NCBI RefSeq assembly: GCF_001984155.1
Contig: NZ_MTQO01000052.1
Span: forward strand, 186,001-250,000
Direction of reading: 5' to 3'
Length of the DNA stretch: 64,000 bases
Origin: Actinosynnema sp. ALI-1.44
GTDB taxonomy: Bacteria > Actinomycetota > Actinomycetes > Mycobacteriales > Pseudonocardiaceae
The notes under the pieces are model-generated. The model searched no databases. It was not told the origin of the DNA and worked only from the letters and a program-made list of their open reading frames with translations. This document shows positions 1 through 7,858 of the stretch, in pieces; position 1 is the stretch's first letter; each line of letters begins with the position of its first letter. The position numbers were made by a program, and so were the translations under genes.

Positions 1-1
1 C

Positions 2-319
2 AGCGAGCGGATCGCGTACTACATCACGGCGATCCGCGACCTCCAGTACCGCCAGCCCGCCGCCAACGACGTCATGCTGCAGGCATACCCCCACGCACCG
101 CAGCTCATGGAGATCTGCCGGGCCGCGGGGGAGATCAACGACGAGCTCATCGCGGCGGGCCGCGTCTCCGGCGCGCTACGGCCGGAGTTCACGGCAGGCG
201 ACCTCCACGCGTACATCCACGACAACGCGCTCGCCCTCAAGCACGGACCTCGCCCTGCCCGTGACGACTACGACCGCCGGACCAGGTTCTTCCTGGACGG
301 GATCCGCGCCGGAAGGTGA
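2..319 (+). CDS. TetR-family regulator, C-terminal fragment (5' end outside window)
   Basis: The reading frame is open from base 2 and ends at a TGA at 317-319, so the gene is cut by the window edge and its DNA-binding N-terminus is not visible. The visible 105 residues are helical, and the ending YDRRTRFFLDGIRAG resembles the last helix of many actinobacterial TetR-family ligand-binding domains. The gene converges with the DUF-type gene at 328-705. As it lies beside the catabolic island it is a candidate repressor for the twin palindromes at 3384-3397 and 3480-3493, but nothing in the sequence proves that. The family call rests on the C-terminal pattern alone. Confidence 0.6.
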   Translation, partial: SERIAYYITAIRDLQYRQPAANDVMLQAYPHAPQLMEICRAAGEINDELIAAGRVSGALRPEFTAGDLHAYIHDNALALKHGPRPARDDYDRRTRFFLDGIRAGR

Positions 320-327
320 CGGACTCG

Positions 328-705
328 TCAGAAGTCGTCGGTGCCCGCGAGTTCCCGCTCGAAGTGGTCCGCGTTCGCGACGATCTGCTTCAGCACGGGT
401 TCGAAGTCCTCACGCGCGCTCAGCTCCGTCACCGGGACGCTGTGCTTCAGCAGCGCGACGCCGTCGACCACCTCGACCTCGCCGACCTTCTCGGCACCGG
501 CCAGCTCACGGAGCTTGCCCATGTCGATCTTGTCGGCCCAGCCGACGGGCGAGGACAGCTCCAGCGTTTCCGGCTCGGCGTGCACCGAGACCTGCTGGGT
601 ACGACCGCCTTCGGTGTCCAGGCGGAATCGCAGCCAGTCGTCGTTCTCCTCCAGCACCTCGTACCGGATTCGCACGTAGTTGATCACTTCGGTCCAGCTG
701 GTCAC
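328..705 (-). CDS. Small cytosolic protein of unknown function (YbjN/chaperone-like fold possible)
   Basis: A 125-residue acidic protein with no signal peptide or membrane segment. I chose the GTG at 705 (protein begins VTSWTEVINYV) because a GGAGAGG ribosome binding site lies 8 nt upstream; an in-frame GTG at 726 would place that site inside the gene. The pattern of a short helix, then a beta sheet (RIRYEVL, WLRFRLD, QQVSVHA) and a C-terminal helix recalls YbjN-like or type III chaperone-like small proteins, but the match is only impressionistic. It stands alone between the TetR fragment and the P450 operon. No function is assigned. Confidence 0.7.
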   Translation of the reverse strand: MTSWTEVINYVRIRYEVLEENDDWLRFRLDTEGGRTQQVSVHAEPETLELSSPVGWADKIDMGKLRELAGAEKVGEVEVVDGVALLKHSVPVTELSAREDFEPVLKQIVANADHFERELAGTDDF

Positions 706-772
706 CCGCGTCGCCTCTCCGATCACACCCGCTCGCGCGGCGAAAGCATCTCATGCCGGTCCGGGCGGCACT

Positions 773-790
773 ACCGGGGACTTCCCCGGT
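773..790 (-). terminator. Hairpin just after the P450 stop codon
   Basis: The arms ACCGGGG and CCCCGGT are perfect complements around a four-base loop ACTT, two bases beyond the P450 stop. There is no T-tract, which is usual for actinomycete terminators. It probably ends the glutamine-synthetase-like/P450 transcript. Confidence 0.5.
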
Positions 791-791
791 T

Positions 792-2030
792 TCACCGTCG
801 GCCGACTTCGACCGGCAGCTCCTTGATCCCGTTGACGAAGTTCGACCGCACCCTCGGCACGTCACCAGTCAACCGCATCCCCGCTGCCCGCGGCACCAGT
901 TCCTCGAACATGATCCGCATTTCGGTACGGGCGAGCAGGCCGCCGAGGCACACGTGCGGCCCGCCTTTGCCGAAGGTCACGTGGTCGTTGCGGGTCCTGG
1001 TGACGTCGAAGGTGTCCGGGTCGTCGAAGACCTCCTCGTCGCGGTTGGCCGAGCCGTACCACATGACGACCTTGTCGCCCGCCTTGATCTGTTTGCCGCC
1101 TAGTTCGACGTCGCGGACCGCCGTCCTCCGGAAGTGGTACACCGGCGTGCCCCAGCGCAGGAACTCCTCCACCGCGCCCGGGATGAGCGACGGGTCGTCA
1201 CTGAGTTTGGCCAGCTGGGCGGGGTGTTGCAGCAGCGCGAGCATCGCGTGGGTGATCGCGTGCCTGGTCGTCTCGTTGCCCGCCACCACCAGCAGGAGGA
1301 AGTAGTTGTCGAAATCCCTCGCCGACAACGGGACGCCGTCACGCGGTGTGTCGTTCACGAGTTTGGACACCAGGTCCGCGCCGGAGACACCCCGGCGTTG
1401 CCTGGCCAGTTCCCGCCCGTACGCGAACACCTCGAGGGACGCCGGGGAGCGGAACGGCAGGTCCCGGTAGCGATCGCTCTCCGCGCTCCCGAGCAGGACG
1501 TCCGCGTAGTCCGGGTCGGTGTTGCCGATGATCCGGTTGCCCCAGTCGATCAACTGCCGGGTGTCGCTTTCCGGCACGTCCAGCAACCGGGCGAGGACGT
1601 TGATCGGGAAGTCCGCGGCCACCTCGGCCACGAAGTCGAAGCGGCCCTTGGCGAACGCGGCGTCCAGCGTCCTCACCGTCAGTCCCCGCAGGAACTCCGC
1701 GTACTGGTTGATCACGGTCGGCCCGAACTGGCGCTGCAACAGGCCCCGCAGCGCCCGGTGCCGCAGGCCGTCCATCTCCAGCATCGACGCGCGGATGGCG
1801 ATCTGGTCGTCGTCGACCTCTTCGAGGTTGACGAACTTCGCCGAGGTGAACGTCTCGGTGTCCTTGCTGATCCGCACCACGTCCGCGTGCTTCGTGATCG
1901 CCCAGAAGCCGGAGCTCGGCTCGGGTTCCGGCTGCCAGTACACCGGGTCGTTGTGGCGCAACGTGTGGAACATCCGCCACGGCGTCACGCCGTCGGTGAA
2001 GTTGTCCAGGTTGACCAAGTCGACGTCCAT
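792..2030 (-). CDS. Cytochrome P450
   Basis: A 412-residue soluble bacterial P450, normal length for the class. The I-helix oxygen-activation motif AGNETTRH is at residues 250-257, the K-helix ExxR pair is E289/R292, and the heme loop FGKGGPHVC ends at the thiolate ligand Cys361. The ATG at 2030 follows a GAGGT-type ribosome site and lies only 6 nt after the stop of the glutamine-synthetase-like gene, so the two are one transcript. It needs electrons from a ferredoxin and reductase, neither of which is encoded nearby. In this context it may hydroxylate the ring or side chain of the amine substrate, which is inference; the sequence does not reveal the substrate. Confidence 0.93.
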   Translation of the reverse strand: MDVDLVNLDNFTDGVTPWRMFHTLRHNDPVYWQPEPEPSSGFWAITKHADVVRISKDTETFTSAKFVNLEEVDDDQIAIRASMLEMDGLRHRALRGLLQRQFGPTVINQYAEFLRGLTVRTLDAAFAKGRFDFVAEVAADFPINVLARLLDVPESDTRQLIDWGNRIIGNTDPDYADVLLGSAESDRYRDLPFRSPASLEVFAYGRELARQRRGVSGADLVSKLVNDTPRDGVPLSARDFDNYFLLLVVAGNETTRHAITHAMLALLQHPAQLAKLSDDPSLIPGAVEEFLRWGTPVYHFRRTAVRDVELGGKQIKAGDKVVMWYGSANRDEEVFDDPDTFDVTRTRNDHVTFGKGGPHVCLGGLLARTEMRIMFEELVPRAAGMRLTGDVPRVRSNFVNGIKELPVEVGRR

Positions 2031-2036
2031 GCGACC

Positions 2037-3359
2037 TCACAGGTGATAGGCGTACTCCGTGAACTCCCAGTCCGTGACGTGGCGGCGGAAGCGCGCGACC
2101 TCGTCCCGTTTGTAGGCGAGGAACGACGTGGTGAAGTCCTTGCCGAGGATCTCGGTCAGCTCGATGTCCGCTTCGAGCGCGTCCAACGCGGTGGACAGGG
2201 TCGACGGCAGGGCAGGCGATTTGCTGGTGTCGTAGCCGTAGCCCTCCAGCGGCGCGGGCGGTTCCTCACCGGCCAGCACGCCGAGCAGCGCGGCGGCGAT
2301 GGTCGCGGCGATCGCGAGGTACGGGTTCGCGCTGGCGTCCCCGAGGCGCAGTTCGAGGCGCGCGCCCGCGCCGCGTTCCGGCGGGATGCGGATCATCGCG
2401 CTGCGGTTGTCCAGTCCCCAGTCGATCAGCCACGGCGCGAGGGTGTCGGGGCCGAACCGCTTGTAGGAGTTGATGGTCGGGTTGACGAGCGCGGCGAGCG
2501 CCGGTGCGTGCCGCAGGACGCCCGCGATCGCGTGGCGTGCCATTGTGGACAGTCCATGCGGCGCGGCCGGGTCGTCGAAGCAGTTGCCCGTGTCGTCGAC
2601 GCAGGACAGGTGGAAGTGGAAGCCGGAACCGCCCGCCTCGGCGAAGGGCTTGGCCATGAACGTCGCCAGCCTGCCTTCCTTGCGGGCCAGCTCCTTCACC
2701 GCCGCCTTGAACCAGAACGCACGGTCGGCCGCGGACATCGCCGCGGAGTGCTGGAGGTTGACCTCGAACTGCGCGCCGTCGTACTCGTGGTTTCCGCCGG
2801 TGACGCCGATCCCGAGTTCGCGCAGGCTGCGCAACACGCGCAGCAGGTGGTTGTCGGGGTCGGCGCGCAGTCCGGCGGTGTAGATGGCGCCGGGAACCTC
2901 GGTGTAGCGGCGCCAGCCGCGCGGCGATGACGGGTCGGGGTCGCACAGGAAGTACTCGAGTTCCGGGCCCACGACCGGGTTCATGCCGTGGTCGGCCGCG
3001 CGGGCCAGCACCGAACGCAGCACCTCGCGGGGTGACTCCGGGCTGGTCACGTCGCCGAGGACCCAGGCGACGCCCGGCTCCCACGGCACAGCGACCACAG
3101 TGGACAAGTCGGGGCGCACCGTGATGTCCGGCAGCCCGGCGTCCAGCCCGCCGGGCACCTGGATCGTCTCACCCTGCGGGGTCGTGTGGTACACCGCGCG
3201 GCAGAACGAGAGCCCGTGTTCGACGAGCGACGGCAGGTGCTCGAGCAACACGTCCTTGGCACGGTCCGTGCCGAGCATGTCCGGGTAGGTCACCCGGACC
3301 ACGTCGATCCCCGCCGCGGACAGCCTGCCGACGGGATCCACACTGTCTTGAGCACTCAC
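2037..3359 (-). CDS. Glutamine synthetase-like gamma-glutamylamide synthetase
   Basis: A 440-residue member of the glutamine synthetase superfamily, of the PuuA/GlnA3/GlnA4 kind rather than the housekeeping GlnA. Family landmarks are present: the metal-binding GPELEYF strand, the GSGFHFHLSC histidine motif, NPTINSYKRF, and the C-terminal RLELRLGDASANPYLA signature. Such enzymes use ATP to join the gamma-carboxyl of glutamate to an amine. The GTG start at 3359 has GAGGAG upstream; the open frame continues far upstream to 4307 but is antisense to another gene there. The gene has its own promoter with an overlapping palindrome. With the PuuC-like, PuuD-like and permease genes across the promoter it points to gamma-glutamylation of an imported amine. 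The amine is not known from sequence. Confidence 0.88.
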   Translation of the reverse strand: MSAQDSVDPVGRLSAAGIDVVRVTYPDMLGTDRAKDVLLEHLPSLVEHGLSFCRAVYHTTPQGETIQVPGGLDAGLPDITVRPDLSTVVAVPWEPGVAWVLGDVTSPESPREVLRSVLARAADHGMNPVVGPELEYFLCDPDPSSPRGWRRYTEVPGAIYTAGLRADPDNHLLRVLRSLRELGIGVTGGNHEYDGAQFEVNLQHSAAMSAADRAFWFKAAVKELARKEGRLATFMAKPFAEAGGSGFHFHLSCVDDTGNCFDDPAAPHGLSTMARHAIAGVLRHAPALAALVNPTINSYKRFGPDTLAPWLIDWGLDNRSAMIRIPPERGAGARLELRLGDASANPYLAIAATIAAALLGVLAGEEPPAPLEGYGYDTSKSPALPSTLSTALDALEADIELTEILGKDFTTSFLAYKRDEVARFRRHVTDWEFTEYAYHL

Positions 3360-3383
3360 CGACGTCTCCTCGGACAGCTCATC

Positions 3384-3397
3384 GTTTGGGGTCAAAC
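3384..3397. promoter_or_regulatory. Palindromic operator A (GTTTG-N4-CAAAC), leftward promoter
   Basis: GTTTGGGGTCAAAC forms a perfect 5-bp inverted repeat with a 4-bp spacer. On the minus strand it overlaps the last two bases of the TACTGT -10 box and covers the expected transcription start, the usual place for a repressor. It is the twin of 3480-3493; the centres are 96 bp apart. Confidence 0.65.
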
Positions 3398-3424
3398 AGT
3401 AAGCCGTCGACCACCCGGGTTCAA
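3396..3424 (-). promoter_or_regulatory. Leftward promoter of the glutamine-synthetase-like/P450 operon
   Basis: On the minus strand a TTGAAC -35 box (3424-3419) is followed after exactly 17 bp by a TACTGT -10 box (3401-3396). The start codon is 37 bp beyond the -10. The fit to the housekeeping sigma consensus and the mirror-image arrangement with the rightward promoter make this convincing. Confidence 0.65.
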
Positions 3425-3450
3425 GGGGCGCGACCACTTTCCGCATCCTA

Positions 3451-3479
3451 TTGACCCCGACGCCCGGCCGCCCTACATT
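3451..3479 (+). promoter_or_regulatory. Rightward promoter of the decarboxylase/meta-cleavage arm
   Basis: A TTGACC -35 box (3451-3456), a 17-bp spacer and a TACATT -10 box (3474-3479). The predicted transcript start near 3486 falls inside the second palindrome and is only about 12 nt from the first ATG (3498), which supports the downstream TTG at 3522 as the real start of the next gene. Confidence 0.65.
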
Positions 3480-3493
3480 GTTTGAGGCCAAAC
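3480..3493. promoter_or_regulatory. Palindromic operator B (GTTTG-N4-CAAAC), rightward promoter
   Basis: GTTTGAGGCCAAAC has the same 5-bp arms as operator A and differs only in the spacer. It abuts the 3' edge of the TACATT -10 box. Both divergent promoters therefore carry one copy at the same place, implying one repressor controls both arms. Confidence 0.65.
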
Positions 3494-3521
3494 GACTATG
3501 CCGCCCGCGAGGAGCACCCCC

Positions 3522-4304
3522 TTGACCAGCGGATTCTTCTACCCGAAGACGGCGACAGGTGAGTCGTCGCTGATCCCGGCGCCGCCATGGCACTACTCGG
3601 GCGACCTGCTGACGATCGAGTACCGCACGGATCCGGACCGCGTGCGCGACCTGCTGCCCGAGCCGCTCGAACTCGCCGAGGACGACCCGGGCGCGGTCGC
3701 GCTGATCTGGGCGGACTGGCAGTCCTGTTCGGACAGCCGGGAGGAACTGCTCGATCCCGTGCGGTCGCAGTACAAGGAAGCCTTCGTGGTGGTTCGCTGC
3801 CGTTACGACGGCACGCACTACTCCCGCTGCGTCTACATCTGGGTGGACAAGGACTTCGCCGTCGCCAGGGGAATCCACCAGGGCTATCCGAAGAAGTTCG
3901 GTTCGATCCACATGACCAGGCCACACCCGTACGGCCCGGCGCCGAGGCTCGAGGCCGGTGCCCGGTTCGGTGCGACACTCGCCGCGGCGGACCGAAGGCT
4001 TGCTCAGGCGGTGGTCACGTTGCGGGAACCGTCGGACACCAACGGGTTCGTCAACGGCCACCCGATGGCCCACCACCGGACGCTGCCGTCCATCACCGGA
4101 GACGGCCTGGCGCTCGACGAACTGATCGAATCCGGTGCGAAGTCGTTCGAGGCGGGACCGGCCTGGCGGGGCGAGGCGGACCTGGAGCTGTTCGAGGCCC
4201 CGACCGAGGAACTCGCCCGGCTGGTGGTCCGCGAGCCGATCGCGGCGTACTTCCGGCAGCTCGGAGTGGTGTGGGACGGCGGCAAGGTCTTGGAGAAGCG
4301 TTGA
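3522..4304 (+). CDS. Acetoacetate decarboxylase-family protein
   Basis: A 260-residue protein of the acetoacetate decarboxylase superfamily. The diagnostic region is GYPKKFGSIHM, where one of the paired lysines forms the Schiff base in characterised members. I prefer the TTG at 3522 because AGGAG lies 7 nt upstream and the transcript probably begins near 3486; the ATG at 3498 is the alternative. Members decarboxylate beta-keto acids or act as aldolase/dehydratase-like enzymes, so it may handle a keto acid released by ring cleavage (inference). The final Arg codon and TGA stop coincide with the right end of the inserted TnpB element at 4301, so the native C-terminus may have been changed. Confidence 0.85.
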   Translation: MTSGFFYPKTATGESSLIPAPPWHYSGDLLTIEYRTDPDRVRDLLPEPLELAEDDPGAVALIWADWQSCSDSREELLDPVRSQYKEAFVVVRCRYDGTHYSRCVYIWVDKDFAVARGIHQGYPKKFGSIHMTRPHPYGPAPRLEAGARFGATLAAADRRLAQAVVTLREPSDTNGFVNGHPMAHHRTLPSITGDGLALDELIESGAKSFEAGPAWRGEADLELFEAPTEELARLVVREPIAAYFRQLGVVWDGGKVLEKR

Positions 4305-4310
4305 CATCCT

Positions 4311-4330
4311 CCCTGCCCTAAAGGGCGGGG
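4311..4330 (-). ncRNA. Right-end hairpin, presumed 3' scaffold of the TnpB guide (omega) RNA
   Basis: CCCTGCCC and GGGCGGGG pair (one G-U) around TAAA, overlapping the tnpB stop codon. In studied TnpB systems the guide RNA is processed from this end and its 3' part comes from the DNA just beyond the element. Here that would be the last codons of the decarboxylase gene, minus strand, from 4300 downward. The RNA is inferred and was not observed. Confidence 0.45.
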
Positions 4331-5394
4331 ATTCCCTTGGTCGCCCATGGGTTTTCCTGCTTCATCGTCGACTGCCCCGAACGGAGGTTTCCCCGTTGAG
4401 GTCTTACACCGTCTCCACAGGCTGTCACCGCCAGCCCGGCGGCCAGAATGTTATGCGCCGCGTTGACATCACGATCGTGGCTGGTGCCGCACCGGCAAGA
4501 CCACAACCGCACGGTCAACGGCATCCGCTCAACGAGCGCACCACACGCCGAACACACCTTGGACGAGGGAAACCAGCGATCCACGACCACCAGGTCACGC
4601 CCATGCCACTCGGCCTTGTATTCGAGCAGGGTGCGAAACTGCCGCCAGGCTGCGTCGCTGATGGCACGGGCCAAGCTGTGATTCTTGACCATGTTACGCA
4701 CGGTCAGATCCTCGATCACGATCGTTTGGTTCTCACGAACGAGCCGAGTGGTCAGCTTGTGCAGATAGTCGCGGCGGCGGTCGGCGATCCGGGCATGCAC
4801 ACGAGCAACCTTGTGGCGGGCCTTGGCTCGGTTCGCCGACCCCTTCACCCTCTTGGCCAAGGCGCGTTGGGCGCGGGCCAGCCGAACACGGTCGGCCCGC
4901 TCGTGCCGGGGATTGGCGATCTTTTCCCCGGTCGACAGGGTAAGCAGGGAGTCAAGCCCTGCGTCGATGCCGATCGCACCCGATGCCGAGGTCTGTTCGA
5001 TCACGTCGTCGCACACCAGCGACACAAACCAGCGGCCAGCCGCGTCCTGCGACACCGTCACCGTCGACGGGGACGCCCCTCCGGGCAACGGACGCGACCA
5101 CACGATCGCCAGCGGCTGATCCATTTTGGCCAGGGTCAGCGTGCCTTCGCGCCACCTGAACGCGCTGGTGGTGTACTCCGCCGAACGCCGCGACTTCTTC
5201 TTGCTCTTGAAACTCGGGTATCGGGCGCGCTTTCCCCAGAAGTTGGTGAACGCGACCTGCAAATGCCGCAGCGCCTGCTGCAGCGCCATGTTGTAGACCA
5301 GCCGGACACACCCGAACGTCCGGGCAAGCTCAGCGGCCTGCCGCAGGGTCGGATAGAAGCGGTACTTGAACGCCCGCTTCACAACCTTGGCCAC
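4318..5394 (-). CDS. tnpB: TnpB, RNA-guided nuclease family, with an internal deletion
   Basis: A 358-residue TnpB. It starts at the GTG at 5394 (VAKVVKRAFKYRFYP), the usual N-terminus. RuvC-type catalytic residues are all present: D144 (GIDAGL), E228 (VIEDLTV) and D309 (HDRDVNAA), and the zinc finger cysteines are C281, C284, C300 and C302. However, VYN at residues 33-35 runs almost directly into LQQALRHLQ at 38; related actinobacterial TnpBs have about 45 more residues here, so a block of the N-terminal nucleic-acid-binding lobe is missing in frame. It may be inactive or altered. The gene is antisense to the host operon and separates it from its promoter by about 1.1 kb. Confidence 0.88.
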   Translation of the reverse strand: MAKVVKRAFKYRFYPTLRQAAELARTFGCVRLVYNMALQQALRHLQVAFTNFWGKRARYPSFKSKKKSRRSAEYTTSAFRWREGTLTLAKMDQPLAIVWSRPLPGGASPSTVTVSQDAAGRWFVSLVCDDVIEQTSASGAIGIDAGLDSLLTLSTGEKIANPRHERADRVRLARAQRALAKRVKGSANRAKARHKVARVHARIADRRRDYLHKLTTRLVRENQTIVIEDLTVRNMVKNHSLARAISDAAWRQFRTLLEYKAEWHGRDLVVVDRWFPSSKVCSACGALVERMPLTVRLWSCRCGTSHDRDVNAAHNILAAGLAVTACGDGVRPQRGNLRSGQSTMKQENPWATKGIPAL

Positions 5395-5547
5395 GACCCA
5401 CAACCTAGCGGGCCAACCAGTGAACCTCGCGATGACACGCCGGTAGACACCGATCCACCGTGGCGCATCGGCTTTCCCTGCCCTACACCGCAGAGATTCC
5501 GTTTCCTCTCCAGTCCGAAGGCCGAATTCATCCACGGAAGGAATCCG

Positions 5548-6981
5548 ATGATCGAGCACTGGATCGGCGGCCACCGCGTCGCATCGGCCGAGACGTTCAC
5601 GGACGTCTCGCCCATCGACGGCCGTGTCCTGACCGAGGTGGCCCGCGGTGGCCCGGCCGAGGTCGACGCGGCGGTCGCCGCCGCGACAAAGGCGTTCCCG
5701 GCGTGGGCGCGGACTTCGCGGACCAGGCGCGCGGAGATCCTGCACGCGATCGCCGACGGCGTGGAGAAACGCCTGGAAGAGCTGGCGATCACGGAAACCG
5801 AGGACAACGGCGCACTGCTGCGGTCGCACCGGCGTGGTGTGATGCCCCGGGTCGCGCACAACTTCCGGTTCTTCGCCGACTGGCTGCTCCAGTTGGAGCA
5901 CGAGGACTTCGTCACGCGCGGGCACATCAACCACGTGTCGTGGGACCCGGCCGGGCCGTGTGCGTTGATCACGCCGTGGAACGCGCCGCTGATGCTGGCC
6001 ACGTGGAAGATCGCGCCCGCGCTCGCTGCCGGTAACACCGTTGTGCTCAAGCCCGCCGAGTGGTCGCCGCGTACAGCGTCGCTGCTGGGCGAAATCGCCG
6101 CCGAGGCTGGTCTGCCCGACGGCGTGTACAACGTCGTGCAGGGATACGGCGACGAGGTCGGCGGCCCGTTGGTCGCCCACCCGGACATCCGCCGGATCAG
6201 CTTCACCGGCTCCGTGCCGACCGCGCGGCGCATCACGGCCGCCGCGGCGGCCAACCTGACGCCACTCAGCCTTGAGCTCGGCGGCAAGTCCCCGCTGCTG
6301 GTGTTCGCCGACGCTGACATGGACCTGGCGGTCGACCTGGCCGTCGAGCAGTACGACAACGCCGGGCAGGTGTGCCTCGCCGCCACCAGGATCCTGGTCG
6401 AGCAGTCGATCGCCGAAGAGTTCACCGAACGGTTCGTCGCCAAGGCTTCCACGGTGCGCCAGGGAGATCCGCGCGACGAGGCCACGGACATCGGACCGAA
6501 CATCCACGAACGCCAGTTCACCAAGATCGACGGCTACGTGCAGCGGGCGCTGGCCTCGGGTGCTCGTGCGGTGGTCGGCGGCGGTCCGAACACCGACCTC
6601 GGCGGCCTGTACTACCGGCCGACGCTGCTGACCGACGTCGCCCAGGACTCCGAGATCGTGCAGGAGGAGGTCTTCGGGCCGGTGCTGACGCTGCAGACGT
6701 TCACCAGCGAGGACGAGGCGGTCCGGCTGGCCAACGACACGCGGTTCGGACTGGCCGCGACCCTGGCGACCGGCGACCACGACCGCGCCGACCGCGTGAC
6801 ACAGCAACTCGTCGCGGGCACGGTGTGGGTGAACTGCTTCTTCGTCCGTGACCTGCAGGCGCCGTTCGGCGGGTCACGGCAATCCGGGGTCGGCCGCGAA
6901 GGCGGGAACTGGAGTTTCGACTTCTACTGCGACCTGAAGAACACCGTCAGCGCACCGAAGGGGTGGTCCGATCATGGGTGA
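5548..6981 (+). CDS. hpaE: Aldehyde dehydrogenase, HpaE-like (carboxymethyl-hydroxymuconate semialdehyde type)
   Basis: A 477-residue NAD-dependent aldehyde dehydrogenase. Catalytic residues are visible: the Asn of ITPWNAPL, the Glu of LELGGKSP and the nucleophile Cys in NAGQVCLAA. The ATG at 5548 follows GGAAGGAA with good spacing. The order with the next two genes (dehydrogenase, extradiol dioxygenase, FAH protein, overlapping by 8 nt each) matches homoprotocatechuate meta-cleavage modules, so oxidation of the ring-cleavage semialdehyde to the diacid is the likely job. Since the TnpB insertion it may rely on read-through or on a promoter in the element's flank; none was recognised. The general enzyme class is certain, the exact substrate inferred. 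Confidence 0.85.
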   Translation: MIEHWIGGHRVASAETFTDVSPIDGRVLTEVARGGPAEVDAAVAAATKAFPAWARTSRTRRAEILHAIADGVEKRLEELAITETEDNGALLRSHRRGVMPRVAHNFRFFADWLLQLEHEDFVTRGHINHVSWDPAGPCALITPWNAPLMLATWKIAPALAAGNTVVLKPAEWSPRTASLLGEIAAEAGLPDGVYNVVQGYGDEVGGPLVAHPDIRRISFTGSVPTARRITAAAAANLTPLSLELGGKSPLLVFADADMDLAVDLAVEQYDNAGQVCLAATRILVEQSIAEEFTERFVAKASTVRQGDPRDEATDIGPNIHERQFTKIDGYVQRALASGARAVVGGGPNTDLGGLYYRPTLLTDVAQDSEIVQEEVFGPVLTLQTFTSEDEAVRLANDTRFGLAATLATGDHDRADRVTQQLVAGTVWVNCFFVRDLQAPFGGSRQSGVGREGGNWSFDFYCDLKNTVSAPKGWSDHG

Positions 6982-7858
6982 GATCGTCGGCGCGGGCCTG
7001 CTCGCCCATGTCCCGACCATCGTGCTGCCCGAAGCGACACGGCTGGAGCTCAACGAGGGCAAGGAAATCACCCTCGTCACCGGGCTGCGGCAGTTGCGCG
7101 AGGACGTGTTCGAGAAGCTGGACTACGACACCGTCATCGTGATGGACTCGCACTGGGCCACGACCGTGGAGTTCGTGGTGACGGCGCAGAACCGGCGCGC
7201 GGGACTGTTCACCTCGGAGGAACTGCCGCGCGGGATGTGCCGGATGCACTACGACTTCCCCGGCGATCCCGAACTGGCGCGGGCGATCAGCGGGTTCGCG
7301 GGCAAGCACGGCACGTGGATCACCCCGATCGACGACGACTACCTGCCGATCTACTACGCCACGATCAACCTGTGGAAGTTCCTCGGCGAAGGACTGCCGG
7401 ACAAGCGGTGGATCAGCATCGGCGTCTGCCAGACGGGCGACATGGAGGACCACCTGCGACTGGGTCGCGCGGTCGCCGACGCGGTCGCCACGACCGACCG
7501 CAAGGCGATCGTGATCGCGTCCGGCGCGCTGTCCCACACCTTCTGGTCGCTGCGCGAACTGCGTGATCACGAGGCGAGCGATCCGGTGCACATCCGTACC
7601 CCGGAGGCGCGCGAGGCAGACCACGAACGGATCGCGTGGTTCAAACAGGGCAGGCACGACGAGGTGCTCCGCACCATGCCCGAGTTCTACGAGTACAAGC
7701 CGGAAGCCAAGTTCGCCCACTACCTGATGATGGCGGGCGCACTCGGCGAGGAGAAGTGGACGGCACCGGCACGCCAGTACGGCGAGTACGAGAACTCGGT
7801 CGGCACCGGCCAGGTCCACCTGTGGTTCGACCGTCCCGAAGGAGGGTGGCATGCCTGA
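6974..7858 (+). CDS. hpaD: Class III extradiol ring-cleavage dioxygenase, HpaD-like
   Basis: A 294-residue LigB-superfamily protein. It contains the N-terminal GAGLLAHVP histidine and the MDSHW motif (histidine after a beta strand), typical of the non-heme iron(II) site in 3,4-dihydroxyphenylacetate 2,3-dioxygenases of the LigB type. It would open a catechol ring next to the hydroxyl pair using O2. The ATG overlaps the end of the aldehyde dehydrogenase gene by 8 nt and its own end overlaps the next gene by 8 nt, so the three are translationally coupled. 2-Aminophenol-type substrates are also known in this superfamily, so the substrate remains open. Confidence 0.87.
   Translation: MGEIVGAGLLAHVPTIVLPEATRLELNEGKEITLVTGLRQLREDVFEKLDYDTVIVMDSHWATTVEFVVTAQNRRAGLFTSEELPRGMCRMHYDFPGDPELARAISGFAGKHGTWITPIDDDYLPIYYATINLWKFLGEGLPDKRWISIGVCQTGDMEDHLRLGRAVADAVATTDRKAIVIASGALSHTFWSLRELRDHEASDPVHIRTPEAREADHERIAWFKQGRHDEVLRTMPEFYEYKPEAKFAHYLMMAGALGEEKWTAPARQYGEYENSVGTGQVHLWFDRPEGGWHA

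Larger units (their letters stand above)
4301..5400 (-). mobile_element. IS200/IS605-group element carrying only tnpB
   Basis: The element interrupts the rightward operon between the decarboxylase-family gene and the aldehyde dehydrogenase. Its right end is recognised by the sequence TTGACATCCTCCCTGCCC (as read on the plus strand) and the adjoining hairpin at 4311-4330, a form seen at the ends of many actinobacterial lone-TnpB elements. No tnpA (Y1 transposase) is present, so it cannot move unaided. The left boundary was not identified; it lies somewhere in 5395-5540, and that 150-bp stretch holds no other feature I can name. Confidence 0.75.

Noticed and set aside
1134-2930. Long plus-strand open frame (about 600 codons) opposite the P450 and synthetase genes
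   Set aside because: Antisense to two clear enzyme genes; the product is Arg/Val/Gly-rich low-information sequence typical of high-GC shadows.
3360-4307. Upstream extension of the synthetase frame on the minus strand
   Set aside because: Antisense to the acetoacetate-decarboxylase-family gene and across both promoters; the GTG at 3359 with GAGGAG is the real start.
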